Assembly: GCF_014243395.1 (NCBI RefSeq)
Contig: NZ_JACLCP010000003.1
Location: 248,001-312,000, forward strand
Source of the DNA: Winogradskyella flava
GTDB taxonomy: Bacteria; Bacteroidota; Bacteroidia; Flavobacteriales; Flavobacteriaceae
Length of the DNA stretch: 64,000 nucleotides
Reading direction: 5' to 3'
Part shown: positions 25,968 to 33,495 of the stretch, piece by piece
Position numbering within the stretch: the stretch's first letter is position 1
How the letters are laid out: every line of letters begins with the position of its first letter
Made by a program: the position numbers and the translations under genes
The notes under the pieces: model-generated
Databases searched by the model: none
Seen by the model: only the letters and a program-made list of their open reading frames with translations
What the model was told of the DNA's origin: nothing

Positions 25968-25975
25968 CAAAGTTA
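25968..25975 (-). promoter_or_regulatory. -7 promoter element for the udk operon
   Basis: On the minus strand the sequence is TAACTTTG, a match to TAnnTTTG, 29 bases before the udk ATG. It sits between the cytochrome gene end and udk, so the udk-mutase operon likely has its own promoter. No clear -33 TTG is visible. Confidence 0.5.
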
Positions 25976-25989
25976 GCTAATTACTGATA

Positions 25990-26442
25990 TTATTTAGTGA
26001 CATTTGTCACTTCTTGAGGTGTTAAAAATTCCCCATAATCATTTCCCCAACTGTTGTTAATATAGTTCATTACATCAGCCACTTCTTCGTCCGCAAGACC
26101 TAAGGGAGCCATGACGCTATTGTAGGTAATACCATTGACCATGATCTCACCAGACATTCCGTTTTTTATGCCTAAAATGCTTTCTTTTTGTTTTTCCAAT
26201 AGGTAGTCTGAGCTTACCAATGGTGGAAATGCCTTAGGCACACCTTTGCCATCAGCCATGTGGCATGTAATACACATATCATTATAAATTGACTTTCCAC
26301 GTTCCATGCTAGCCTCAAGTTCTGGGTTTACTTGTTTTATGGATGTTTTTTCAGGATATTCCACCTTGGTTGTTTTCTTTTCTTTTGAATTGCAAGATAC
26401 TATGATACATAGCAGTAATACGAACTTGAATATTTTTATCAT
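25990..26442 (-). CDS. Lipoprotein c-type cytochrome (single haem)
   Basis: The 150-residue protein has a lipobox ending at Cys17 (IIVSC), a spacer, and one haem motif C57-I-T-C60-H61 followed by M-A-D-G-K-G-V-P-x-A-F-P-P-L, typical of small class I cytochromes. A later Met (in SVMAPLG) is a plausible distal ligand. It would carry electrons in the periplasm. Its ATG overlaps the stop of the sugar dehydrogenase gene (ATGA), so it is a likely electron acceptor for that enzyme. Confidence 0.9.
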   Translation of the reverse strand: MIKIFKFVLLLCIIVSCNSKEKKTTKVEYPEKTSIKQVNPELEASMERGKSIYNDMCITCHMADGKGVPKAFPPLVSSDYLLEKQKESILGIKNGMSGEIMVNGITYNSVMAPLGLADEEVADVMNYINNSWGNDYGEFLTPQEVTNVTK

Positions 26443-27539
26443 TTTTTAATCAGTTTTACGATTCCTAAATTTTCGATACCAACATAAATATAGCCATCAG
26501 GTCCTTGCTCTACGCACCGTACTCTTCCTAATCCATCCAATAAGCGCTCTTCTTTAACCACCTTATTGTTTTTAATTGTACACATATCCAAATATTGAAA
26601 TTTTAATGAGCCTACGAGAAGATTACCGTTCCAGTCACCATATTTATCACTATTAATAAATGCCATTCCGCTAGGAGCAATAGATGGGTCCCAATAATGA
26701 AGTGGTTGCTCCATACCCTCTTTTTTGGTAATATCCGTAAATTTTGTTCCGCTATAATTGATACCATAACTAATTATTGGCCAGCCATAGTTCTTCCCAG
26801 ATTCAATAATATTAATTTCGTCTCCACCTTTAGGACCATGTTCGTGTGTCCAAATCTTTCCGGTTTTTGGATGCCTTGTCATACCTTGGGGATTTCTGTG
26901 ACCGTAAGAATAAATTGCTTTTTTGGCATTTGTAGAATCAACAAAAGGATTATCTACTGGAATTGACCCATCATCATTGATGCGATATACTTTTCCGCAG
27001 TCTCTAGTAATATCTTGAGGGTTTACATCTCTATCACCACGATCTCCAATAGTGAAGTAAAGATGGCCATCCATGTCAAAAGCTAACCTTGATCCAAAAT
27101 GTTGTCCTCTTTTTGAGTTCGGCGCTGCTTTATACAATACTTCAAAATCGTATAAGGCTTTATTTTTGAATTTTGCCCTAGCGATAGTTGTATTTCCGCC
27201 ATCACCTTCGCCTTTAGACGATGCATATGAAAAATAGATCCAGCCGTTATCTTTATAATCTGGATGAAGTATAATGTCCATGAGCCCACCTTGTCCGCGT
27301 ACATAAATTTCTGGTAGACCTGAAATTTCAGTTTTGGTATCATTTTTAAAATGAATAAGTTTTCCTTCTTTCTCATTAATTAACATTGAGCCATCAGGTA
27401 GAAATGTAAACCCCCAAGGAATGCCAAGATCTGAAACGATGACTTTATGGTTATTTTCTTGATTGACAGGGTTTTTATCCTGAGCACAGGTTAAAATACT
27501 GACCAAAATTAAACCGATAAAAGGGAGTCTTAATTTCAT
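26439..27539 (-). CDS. PQQ-dependent soluble sugar dehydrogenase family (GDH-B/YliI-like) lipoprotein
   Basis: The 366-residue protein has a lipobox at Cys18 (SILTC) and a six-bladed beta-propeller pattern: L-G-I-P-W-G-F-T-F-L-P-D-G at about 37-49, G-Q-G-G-L-M-D-I-I-L-H-P-D-Y, a G-x-x-H-F-G-S-R-L block, Y-G-H-R-N-P-Q-G, H-E-H-G-P-K-G-G-D-E-I-N and W-D-P-S-I-A-P-S-G-M. These match aldose sugar dehydrogenases that use PQQ and Ca2+. It is translationally coupled to a cytochrome c. No PQQ synthesis genes are in the window. A divergent tRNA promoter lies just upstream. Confidence 0.92.
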   Translation of the reverse strand: MKLRLPFIGLILVSILTCAQDKNPVNQENNHKVIVSDLGIPWGFTFLPDGSMLINEKEGKLIHFKNDTKTEISGLPEIYVRGQGGLMDIILHPDYKDNGWIYFSYASSKGEGDGGNTTIARAKFKNKALYDFEVLYKAAPNSKRGQHFGSRLAFDMDGHLYFTIGDRGDRDVNPQDITRDCGKVYRINDDGSIPVDNPFVDSTNAKKAIYSYGHRNPQGMTRHPKTGKIWTHEHGPKGGDEINIIESGKNYGWPIISYGINYSGTKFTDITKKEGMEQPLHYWDPSIAPSGMAFINSDKYGDWNGNLLVGSLKFQYLDMCTIKNNKVVKEERLLDGLGRVRCVEQGPDGYIYVGIENLGIVKLIKK

Positions 27540-27586
27540 GCTTTGATAGTATTAGAGAATGAGTTTCTAAAGTTAGAAAAATGTTA

Positions 27587-27615
27587 TTGGTTTATAAAGA
27601 AAAACTCTATATTTG
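27587..27615 (+). promoter_or_regulatory. Promoter of tRNA-Pro
   Basis: TTG at 27587-27589 is followed after 18 bases by TATATTTG at 27608-27615. Together these fit the Bacteroidota -33 and -7 elements. Transcription would start at about 27622, giving a leader of about 78 bases before the tRNA. Confidence 0.7.
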
Positions 27616-27662
27616 CACTCCTAAAAATTGGAAAGAAGTCAGCGCGCCAGCTGGCACTTTCG

Positions 27663-27689
27663 TTAAAAATGTCCACAGGACATTTTTTA
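27663..27689 (+). other. Hairpin in the tRNA-Pro leader
   Basis: The arms AAAAATGTCC and GGACATTTTT (with one or two further pairs) are separated by ACA, and a T tract lies in the 3' arm. It stands between the promoter and the tRNA, 11 bases before the mature 5' end. It could be a partial terminator (attenuation) or a processing signal. Confidence 0.5.
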
Positions 27690-27699
27690 ACACTCAGTA

Positions 27700-27774
27700 C
27701 GGGGTGTAGCGTAGCCCGGTTATCGCGCCGCGTTTGGGACGCGGAGGTCGCAGGTTCGAATCCTGCCACCCCGA
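27700..27774 (+). tRNA. tRNA-Pro (UGG anticodon)
   Basis: The acceptor arms CGGGGTG and CACCCCG pair over seven bases. The anticodon stem is CCGCG/CGCGG with loop TTTGGGA, so the anticodon is TGG. The T arm is GCAGG/CCTGC around TTCGAAT, and the discriminator base is A. No CCA is encoded, so it must be added after transcription. The gene has its own promoter and terminator. Two open frames across it, one per strand, are the usual false genes seen over this tRNA. Confidence 0.96.
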
Positions 27775-27780
27775 CTTTAA

Positions 27781-27816
27781 ATAAAAGCCCAGCAGTTGCT
27801 GGGCTTTTATTTTAAT
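27781..27816 (+). terminator. Rho-independent terminator after tRNA-Pro
   Basis: A perfect 14-bp stem (arms at 27781-27794 and 27797-27810, core AAAGCCCAGCA) with a GT loop is followed by TTTTAAT. It begins seven bases after the tRNA end. The tight loop is probably opened to four or more bases. Confidence 0.92.
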
Positions 27817-27857
27817 ACCACTCGAAAACTTCCCTTAAAATAGCTTCTGAGATTATG

Positions 27858-27885
27858 AATTGCAATTTTTCACTGAATTCAGTGA
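27858..27885. promoter_or_regulatory. Two adjacent palindromes upstream of the two-component operon
   Basis: AATTGCAATT (27858-27867) and the 16-bp perfect palindrome TCACTGAATTCAGTGA (27870-27885) lie side by side, about 75-100 bases before the -7 box at 27960. Perfect symmetry of this length in non-coding DNA suggests a dimeric regulator site. Confidence 0.5.
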
Positions 27886-27959
27886 CCTTTCAATCCTAGA
27901 GAAGCGCTAATATTACCAAATTAAATGCGTTCGAAGATATAATTAGAACATCTATCTTC

Positions 27960-27967
27960 TATTTTTG
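27960..27967 (+). promoter_or_regulatory. -7 promoter element of the two-component operon
   Basis: TATTTTTG matches TAnnTTTG. It lies 14 bases before the ATG at 27982, which argues against the GTG at 27967 as the start codon because the promoter would overlap it. Confidence 0.55.
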
Positions 27968-27981
27968 TGTGTAGCATAATT

Positions 27982-29880
27982 ATGAGTCAATTTTCAAAAT
28001 TCTGTTTTCTTTTTTTTGGTCTATGCATGTACATGTGCATTGCTCAAGACAAACGATATGATTTTACCGCGTTTGGGAAAATGCCAAAAGTTGTTGATAA
28101 TGAGCTATATGCGAAGTTCGATAAGGCTAAGACACTAAGTGAACGCAGCGCATATTTAGATACTATATCTCGAATATTCTTAGTAACTGGTAATGCCGAT
28201 TCTTTAATGCATTACGGTAAGCTTTTAAAAAATGAAGCTCTGATGGCCACTAGTGAGCCTCAAAACATTGAGGATTATCAAAAAAGTGCCATGTATTATC
28301 AAGGTGTCGCTGCACAGAAAATGGGCTTGATGGATGAGGCTATAAGCGCCTTTATTCAAGGATTAGAAATTGAAAACTCAAATGCCTTACTCCAAAATCA
28401 TCTGAAACTTCAATTGGCTCAAACCTACATTTTTAAAAATCAATTAGATAAAGCTGAACCGATTTTAAAAGAACTTCCGCAGACTAAGATGCCAGAAGAC
28501 TTTTATCTGTCTAATACTATTGTAAAAAGTCACTTTCTAATCGTCGTTGGAAACTATGATCAAGCAAAAAAAATGATAGATAGCGCTTTGTTAGAAGATT
28601 TTATCGATGATTATGACAAGGCCAAACTAGAGCTGCAACTTAATTTAATCCAGCTAAATATAAGGCAAGGTAATTATGATAACGTTATTACGATTTCAGA
28701 GCGCATTAAATATGATGCCCTAGATAATGATTTCTATGATATTTATATAGAATCTACATTAAATGAGGGTTTTGCTTATGCTAGAACCAAAAATTATGAT
28801 GTTGCAGAGATGGCTTTAAGTTCGGCCTATGTCAATACACTTCAGTGGAATCGGTTAGAGTTGCAGAAGAAAGTGATTAATGCCTTGGTTAAATTATACA
28901 GCGCCAAGAAAGATTATGAGAATGCGTATGCATTAATTACCCAATACCAGGGCGTTAGCAGGACGATTAGGGAAAATCAGAATCAACGTGTCATCAAAGA
29001 TTTAGAGTTAAAATATGAGACGCTTCAAAAAGAAAAAGCTATCAGTCAGTTACAGGAAGATCAAATATTGAAACAGGCAGAAATTGAACGTCAAAAGACC
29101 ATTAAATATGCCTTTTTAATAGGATTTTTAGTCATTCTTATTCCAGTGATTCTGTTACTTGTTTTGTATTATCAAAAATTACAAACACAGAGTTTATTGA
29201 ACGAACAACAAGAAGCCATTAAGGAACAAGAGATGAAGTCATTATTGCAATCGCAAGAGTTAGAATTAGCGAAAAATGCCATGTCTGTTCAACTAAAAGA
29301 ACGCGATCGGATAGCAAGAGAGTTACACGATAGTATAGGAGGGAATTTAGCAGGTATAAAGCTGAAGATGAATAGCACAAATAAGGATGATTCTGGCTTC
29401 GAACAAATTCTACGCGAACTCGACACTACCTATGATCAAGTGCGTGAGATTTCACACAGTTTAATTCCCAAGTCATTTGATGTTTCAGCATTTACGGATT
29501 TGGTAAAGCGTTATATAGACGACTTAAATAAGGACGCAATATCGAACTTAGAGTTTAATGCATATCCAGAACAATCTATAAATAGTATCGATATAGCCTT
29601 ACAAGTAGCATTATTCAATATTATTAAGGAACTAATTACAAATGCTTTGAAGCATGCTAACGCTAATGATATATCTATTCAGGTAACAGAATACGCTGAA
29701 GATGATAGTATCTCCTTAATTTATGAGGATGATGGTCTTGGGTTTGATACCAATTCGGATTTTAAAGGGATAGGTTTAAGTAATATAGAAAGTAGGGTAA
29801 ACCAATTTGACGGCAATTTATCCATTAACAGCGCTAAGGGCAATGGAACGGTAATTAGCATCAACATTCCAAAAGTATAA
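27982..29880 (+). CDS. TPR-sensor histidine kinase (HisKA_3/NarX class)
   Basis: The ATG at 27982 (632 residues) is chosen because it begins a good signal peptide and a GTG at 27967 would touch the promoter. A periplasmic TPR-like sensor region (about 30-360) is followed by one transmembrane helix (about 375-395) and a coiled coil. Next come the HisKA_3 motif R-D-R-I-A-R-E-L-H449-D with phospho-acceptor His449, and an HATPase domain with N-A-x-K-H-A-N-A, D-D-G-L-G-F and G-I-G-L-S-N. It is coupled to the response regulator four bases downstream. The signal is unknown. Confidence 0.93.
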   Translation: MSQFSKFCFLFFGLCMYMCIAQDKRYDFTAFGKMPKVVDNELYAKFDKAKTLSERSAYLDTISRIFLVTGNADSLMHYGKLLKNEALMATSEPQNIEDYQKSAMYYQGVAAQKMGLMDEAISAFIQGLEIENSNALLQNHLKLQLAQTYIFKNQLDKAEPILKELPQTKMPEDFYLSNTIVKSHFLIVVGNYDQAKKMIDSALLEDFIDDYDKAKLELQLNLIQLNIRQGNYDNVITISERIKYDALDNDFYDIYIESTLNEGFAYARTKNYDVAEMALSSAYVNTLQWNRLELQKKVINALVKLYSAKKDYENAYALITQYQGVSRTIRENQNQRVIKDLELKYETLQKEKAISQLQEDQILKQAEIERQKTIKYAFLIGFLVILIPVILLLVLYYQKLQTQSLLNEQQEAIKEQEMKSLLQSQELELAKNAMSVQLKERDRIARELHDSIGGNLAGIKLKMNSTNKDDSGFEQILRELDTTYDQVREISHSLIPKSFDVSAFTDLVKRYIDDLNKDAISNLEFNAYPEQSINSIDIALQVALFNIIKELITNALKHANANDISIQVTEYAEDDSISLIYEDDGLGFDTNSDFKGIGLSNIESRVNQFDGNLSINSAKGNGTVISINIPKV

Positions 29881-29883
29881 TAT

Positions 29884-30531
29884 ATGTCAACACAATTTTC
29901 AATAATTATTGCAGATGATCACGCCATGTTTTTAGATGGTCTTAAAAGTATTCTGGCCGAAGAGTCATCCATTAAAATTGTCCTTACGGCAAAGACAGGT
30001 GCTCAAGTCCTTAAATACCTAAGAATAAATACAGAGGAGAAAATTGACCTGATCATAACAGATATTAATATGCCAGAAATGGACGGTGTAGAATTGAACA
30101 ATGCTATTAAAGCTGAATTTCCAAATATAAAAACGCTTGTAGTTAGCATGCTGGAGGATCCCAAGAAAATTAAAACGTTAACCGATGATAATGCTAACGG
30201 CTACATTTCTAAAAATGCCGAAAAAAAGGAACTTTTAGTCGCAATTAAAACCATTTTGAATGGCGATAACTACTTTTCACAGCGTATTAAACAAATTGCG
30301 ATGGAGGCCATGTTCTCTGCAAAACAACAACAAGAAATTACTTTAACCAAACGTGAAAAGGAAGTTTTAAAACTCATTGCCCAAGAATTCACTACACAAG
30401 AAATTGCAGATAAATTATTTCTGAGTAAGCATACTATTGAAAGTTATAGAAAAAATCTCATTTCTAAATTGGGTGTCAGGAATTTGGCAGGTCTCACGCG
30501 TTATGCGGTAGAACAAGGTTTGTTGGATTAG
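29884..30531 (+). CDS. LuxR/NarL-type response regulator
   Basis: The 215-residue protein has a receiver domain with the acidic pair D11-D12, phospho-acceptor Asp60 (LIITD60INMPEMDG) and the conserved Lys in SKNAEKKE. A LuxR helix-turn-helix starts near residue 153 (LTKREKEVLKLIAQEFTTQEIA ... SKHTIESYRKNLISKLG). It is the partner of the kinase just upstream. Palindromes upstream of the kinase and TTAGGGTTTA repeats downstream of this gene are candidate binding sites. Confidence 0.95.
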   Translation: MSTQFSIIIADDHAMFLDGLKSILAEESSIKIVLTAKTGAQVLKYLRINTEEKIDLIITDINMPEMDGVELNNAIKAEFPNIKTLVVSMLEDPKKIKTLTDDNANGYISKNAEKKELLVAIKTILNGDNYFSQRIKQIAMEAMFSAKQQQEITLTKREKEVLKLIAQEFTTQEIADKLFLSKHTIESYRKNLISKLGVRNLAGLTRYAVEQGLLD

Positions 30532-30578
30532 GGTTTATCCCTGAAAACAGGGTGTACAATTTCACGGCTTAGGGTTTA
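30528..30578 (+). repeat. Direct repeats and hairpin in the gap after the response regulator gene
   Basis: TTAGGGTTTA occurs at 30528-30537 and again at 30569-30578, 41 bases apart, about four helical turns. A small hairpin CCCTG-AAAA-CAGGG (30539-30552) lies between them. The second copy is 60 bases before the next ATG, so the pair could be an activator site for that operon. Confidence 0.45.
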
Positions 30579-30638
30579 CCTAGACCGTCTTCATTGATGG
30601 ACATTTGTATCATATTAATCTTATAAAAATTAGAACTT

Positions 30639-31064
30639 ATGATTTACGGAATTTCATTAATCCTATTGAGCATTATCGCAGTGCCATCTCTCATCTTATC
30701 AAAAAAGCCAAACGCACAGGAACTATTGGATAAAGTTGAGCCTTATCAAGGTTGGATTGGACTCGTATTTTGTTTCTTCGGTATTTGGGGAATTATTTCA
30801 GCGTTCCTTAATATGGGATGGCTCAGCGCAGCACCAATATGGTGGATTACACTATTGGCTGGTAGCGTAGTTGAAGCGACACTTGGCTTTATGCTTGGCT
30901 TCGGAATGATCAACAAGCTTATTCTAAGCAAGAACGAGGCTGCTAAGGAAAAGGCCGCCAAATTAAGAGAAAAACTAGCGCCAAAACTTGGCAAGTTAGG
31001 CATCTTCGGACTTATTGTTGGTGGATGGATGATTGCTGCATCATTTCTATTTACGGTAGGATAA
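30639..31064 (+). CDS. Four-helix membrane protein downstream of the two-component pair
   Basis: The 141-residue protein has hydrophobic segments at about residues 3-20, 37-59, 66-93 and 116-139, with an Ala/Lys-rich cytoplasmic loop ([15 protein letters not shown]) between the third and fourth. I recognise no catalytic residues and no named family. It is 107 bases downstream of the response regulator and 25 bases before the SIMPL-like gene. It may be a target of the regulator, but that is inferred only from position and from the repeats in the gap. Confidence 0.75.
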   Translation: MIYGISLILLSIIAVPSLILSKKPNAQELLDKVEPYQGWIGLVFCFFGIWGIISAFLNMGWLSAAPIWWITLLAGSVVEATLGFMLGFGMINKLILSKNEAAKEKAAKLREKLAPKLGKLGIFGLIVGGWMIAASFLFTVG

Positions 31065-31089
31065 AACAATTAACTTAAAACATTATATC

Positions 31090-31752
31090 ATGACATTTAA
31101 GATACGCAATTTCATTAAGAGCAACACAAAAATCACAAATAAACATTTCATCTTATTAATGCTACTATTAGTGACTACTTTTAGAGGTGTGAGCGCACAA
31201 GCCATACAAGATAGAACGATAACAGTATATGGTTCGGCGCTTAAAACATCTAGCGATGCCACTTATAAAACTGACATCACACTTAGTTTGGATAATAATT
31301 ATTACTCAGATAGTCCTTGTAAAACTTTAGAGGAGCTAAAGGCCAAATTTTTTGAAGAGGTAAAAAAATTGAACATTGACACTAAAAGATTTATTATAGA
31401 TGATTTGGCTTATGTGGCCACGGGTTACAGAAAAGATGGTACAATACTCCATTTTGAAACCAAGAGCAAAGACGAAATTTTAAAAATCACTACAATTAGA
31501 ATGGCTCAAGTCATGCCCTCTTATGTTCAGGTGAAATATAGTATGACTGACGCTGAAATAGCAAAACTAACTAAAGATGCATTGAAAGATGCCAAAAAAA
31601 ACGCAGAAATGGTTGCGGAAGCAGCAGGGGAGGAGATTGATAAGGTTTACGCTATTAGCAGTTATGATTATGGAGGGAGTTCTTATTGGACCTCATTAAA
31701 TGCTGAAGAGGGCAGTTTTAGGTTGACAGTAGTGTATAAGCTTAAAGATTGA
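31090..31752 (+). CDS. Exported SIMPL-like (DUF541) protein
   Basis: The 220-residue protein has a signal peptide with the cleavage region GVSAQA near residue 36. A short strand, ITVYGSA, then resembles the I-x-V-x-G-x-G opening of SIMPL proteins. The C-terminal part has the family-like helix A-x-x-D-A-x-K-N-A-E-M-V-A-E-A-A-G-E-E-I-D-K-V-Y-A-I-S followed by a final strand. The middle is diverged. SIMPL proteins are periplasmic and mostly uncharacterised. It probably belongs to the operon of the membrane protein before it. Confidence 0.65.
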   Translation: MTFKIRNFIKSNTKITNKHFILLMLLLVTTFRGVSAQAIQDRTITVYGSALKTSSDATYKTDITLSLDNNYYSDSPCKTLEELKAKFFEEVKKLNIDTKRFIIDDLAYVATGYRKDGTILHFETKSKDEILKITTIRMAQVMPSYVQVKYSMTDAEIAKLTKDALKDAKKNAEMVAEAAGEEIDKVYAISSYDYGGSSYWTSLNAEEGSFRLTVVYKLKD

Positions 31753-31806
31753 GCGTTATAAAGGTATCACAAGGTCAGTAATTGACAGTGGTTTATTAGT
31801 TAGGGT

Positions 31807-31850
31807 TAAAGCCTGTGCAGTATTCTTATGGAATACGTGCGCAGGCTTTA
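31807..31850. terminator. Convergent hairpin, probable bidirectional terminator
   Basis: The arms TAAAGCCTG and CAGGCTTTA are extended by imperfect pairing and an inner GTATTC/GAATAC, forming a long stem. It lies between the plus-strand SIMPL-like gene and the minus-strand lipoprotein gene. The T tract after the stem is weak. Confidence 0.6.
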
Positions 31851-31874
31851 CATTTTAAGTTTTCAAGGCTATAT

Positions 31875-32351
31875 TCATTCTACTCTTTTATAATTTTCAG
31901 AATAAATGCGATTACCATCTTCATCTAATTCAATTTGTTGAAATGCATTTGGATTTAAATCTAGTTCGAAAATAAATTCTTTTTTCTCTTCTATAACTTC
32001 ATCCATAACGGCAGAGCCGAAATCCAAAATCTCCGTTAATCTATCGCCATCATAATTATAAGTACCGTAGCCAAACCATTCAGATGAATCTGCTGGTCTA
32101 TGCTTGCACCACATCACTTTAGTATTGGTGTACATTTTAAGCTGTCTGAATTCTGGATTCATTTGAAAAGAGTCAACTACTATGTTATCCTTATAATTAT
32201 AAAAACCTGTGAGTTCCCAAGTGCCTTTGAGGCCATTAGGGCTTTCATTTTGTTCTGTTTGTGTGTTTACTGTTTTTTCATTTTCTGCTGCGTCCTTGCA
32301 TGAAAATACAAATGTCAACATTAGACTAAAGATTAAAAATTTAGATGTCAT
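31875..32351 (-). CDS. Lipocalin-like lipoprotein
   Basis: The 158-residue protein has a lipobox at Cys18 (TFVFSC), a linker rich in Glu, Asn and Gln, and a small beta-barrel-like domain starting GLKGTWELTGFY. This G-T-W-E-L head is common in Bacteroidota lipocalin-like lipoproteins. It stands alone between convergent and divergent neighbours. Role unknown; a ligand or stress function would be guesswork. Confidence 0.7.
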   Translation of the reverse strand: MTSKFLIFSLMLTFVFSCKDAAENEKTVNTQTEQNESPNGLKGTWELTGFYNYKDNIVVDSFQMNPEFRQLKMYTNTKVMWCKHRPADSSEWFGYGTYNYDGDRLTEILDFGSAVMDEVIEEKKEFIFELDLNPNAFQQIELDEDGNRIYSENYKRVE

Positions 32352-32605
32352 GATATGTTAGATTTTGCTATTAAACACCTATAACTTACGAAATTAAACT
32401 GAATTTTTGAAGGAACTAGTCAAATTTGTAATTAGGATTTATACCTTTTCTATTAGGATGGACAACGTTTTATTTCTTTTTAGTAACTATTTGATTGATT
32501 TAATTGTCACTTGTTTGTAAATCAACATAAAAAGTAGAGTTCTTAACGAAAATATTGATATTGGTTCTTATAGATATTTAGCTTAGCAAATTATTAGTCA
32601 ATATT

Positions 32606-33394
32606 ATGCTCACATTTGTTATACCAGTTAAAAGTAAGTTGGTCTCCAATAACTGGTCAGAATTTTGCAATCTATTTCAGAATACCTTAAAGTCGGTAAC
32701 TAATCAAACAGATAGTAGTTTTAAAGTGGTTGTAGTCTGCAATGAGATTCCTGATATTGAATTTAAACATCCAAGTGTGCATTATTTAAAGGTGGATTTT
32801 AATCCTCCTCTAAGGAAAGAATATGAAAGTGATGAGAGCATTAATAAGCGTAGGGAAATTGATAAGGGGAAAAAGTTAAAAGTTGGCGTTAAATACGCAA
32901 CTGATAATTTTAATACAGATTACGTCATGACTGTTGATTCTGATGACTTTATTAGTAAAAAAATTGCAGCATTTGTGAATGGTCAAAATGGTGAGAAACC
33001 TGGATGGTATACTATTAAAGGTTATATTTATGTTAAAGGAAAACCGTTTCTTCTTGCGACTTCAAAGTTCAATTCTTTGTGTGGGAGTAGCGTCATAGTA
33101 AGGCCTGAATTGATAGAACATTTCTGCGAAATTGATCCCATATTATATTTCGATCACAGAATGACGGTTTTAAACAATGATATTTACTTGGACGAATTAC
33201 CATTCTATGGGGGGATTTATAGTGTCGTTAACGGCGAAAATCATCTCATGTCTATTTCCAATGTAAAAAAATTCAATAATCATAAAGGATGGATGTCAAG
33301 GGAGGGGCTGAGAAGAATACTTGTGAAGCTGAGAAGTTACAGTTTTAAATTCATTACAAAGAATGTCATAAATGAATTCGGTTTCATAAAATAA
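32606..33394 (+). CDS. Glycosyltransferase family 2-type protein
   Basis: The 262-residue protein opens with the GT-A start F-V-I-P-V-K-S, has N-T-L-K-S-V-T-N-Q-T-D-S-S-F-K-V-V-V-V-C-N, and carries the metal/sugar-nucleotide motif T-V-D-S-D-D-F at about residues 109-115. A later S-S-V-I-V-R-P and D-H-R-M region fits an acceptor site. It probably adds a sugar to a surface polysaccharide, but no other glycan genes are near. It stands alone in an AT-rich stretch with a 254-base leader in which I see no exact promoter consensus. Confidence 0.85.
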   Translation: MLTFVIPVKSKLVSNNWSEFCNLFQNTLKSVTNQTDSSFKVVVVCNEIPDIEFKHPSVHYLKVDFNPPLRKEYESDESINKRREIDKGKKLKVGVKYATDNFNTDYVMTVDSDDFISKKIAAFVNGQNGEKPGWYTIKGYIYVKGKPFLLATSKFNSLCGSSVIVRPELIEHFCEIDPILYFDHRMTVLNNDIYLDELPFYGGIYSVVNGENHLMSISNVKKFNNHKGWMSREGLRRILVKLRSYSFKFITKNVINEFGFIK

Positions 33395-33466
33395 TTTAAT
33401 TAGCCTTTAGGTTTAAATACCATTATAGTGTTGATAACTTCTCTGTAAGGATTTAGGCAAAAATCC

Positions 33467-33474
33467 TACTTTTG
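33467..33474 (+). promoter_or_regulatory. -7 promoter element of trxB
   Basis: TACTTTTG matches TAnnTTTG, 22 bases before the ATG at 33496. It overlaps a TTG at 33472 that would otherwise look like an upstream start. Confidence 0.6.
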
Positions 33475-33495
33475 TCTTGTAATAAATTACAAGAT

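Noticed and set aside
27543-27815. Open frame of 90 codons on the plus strand over the tRNA-Pro region, and a minus frame at 27584-27769
   Set aside because: Both read through the tRNA and its leader. The translated WDAEVAGSNPATP and GFEPATSASQ motifs are the well-known false proteins produced from tRNA sequence.
33472-33495. Upstream TTG start for trxB
   Set aside because: It overlaps the -7 promoter box TACTTTTG. The ATG at 33496 gives the normal TrxB N-terminus.
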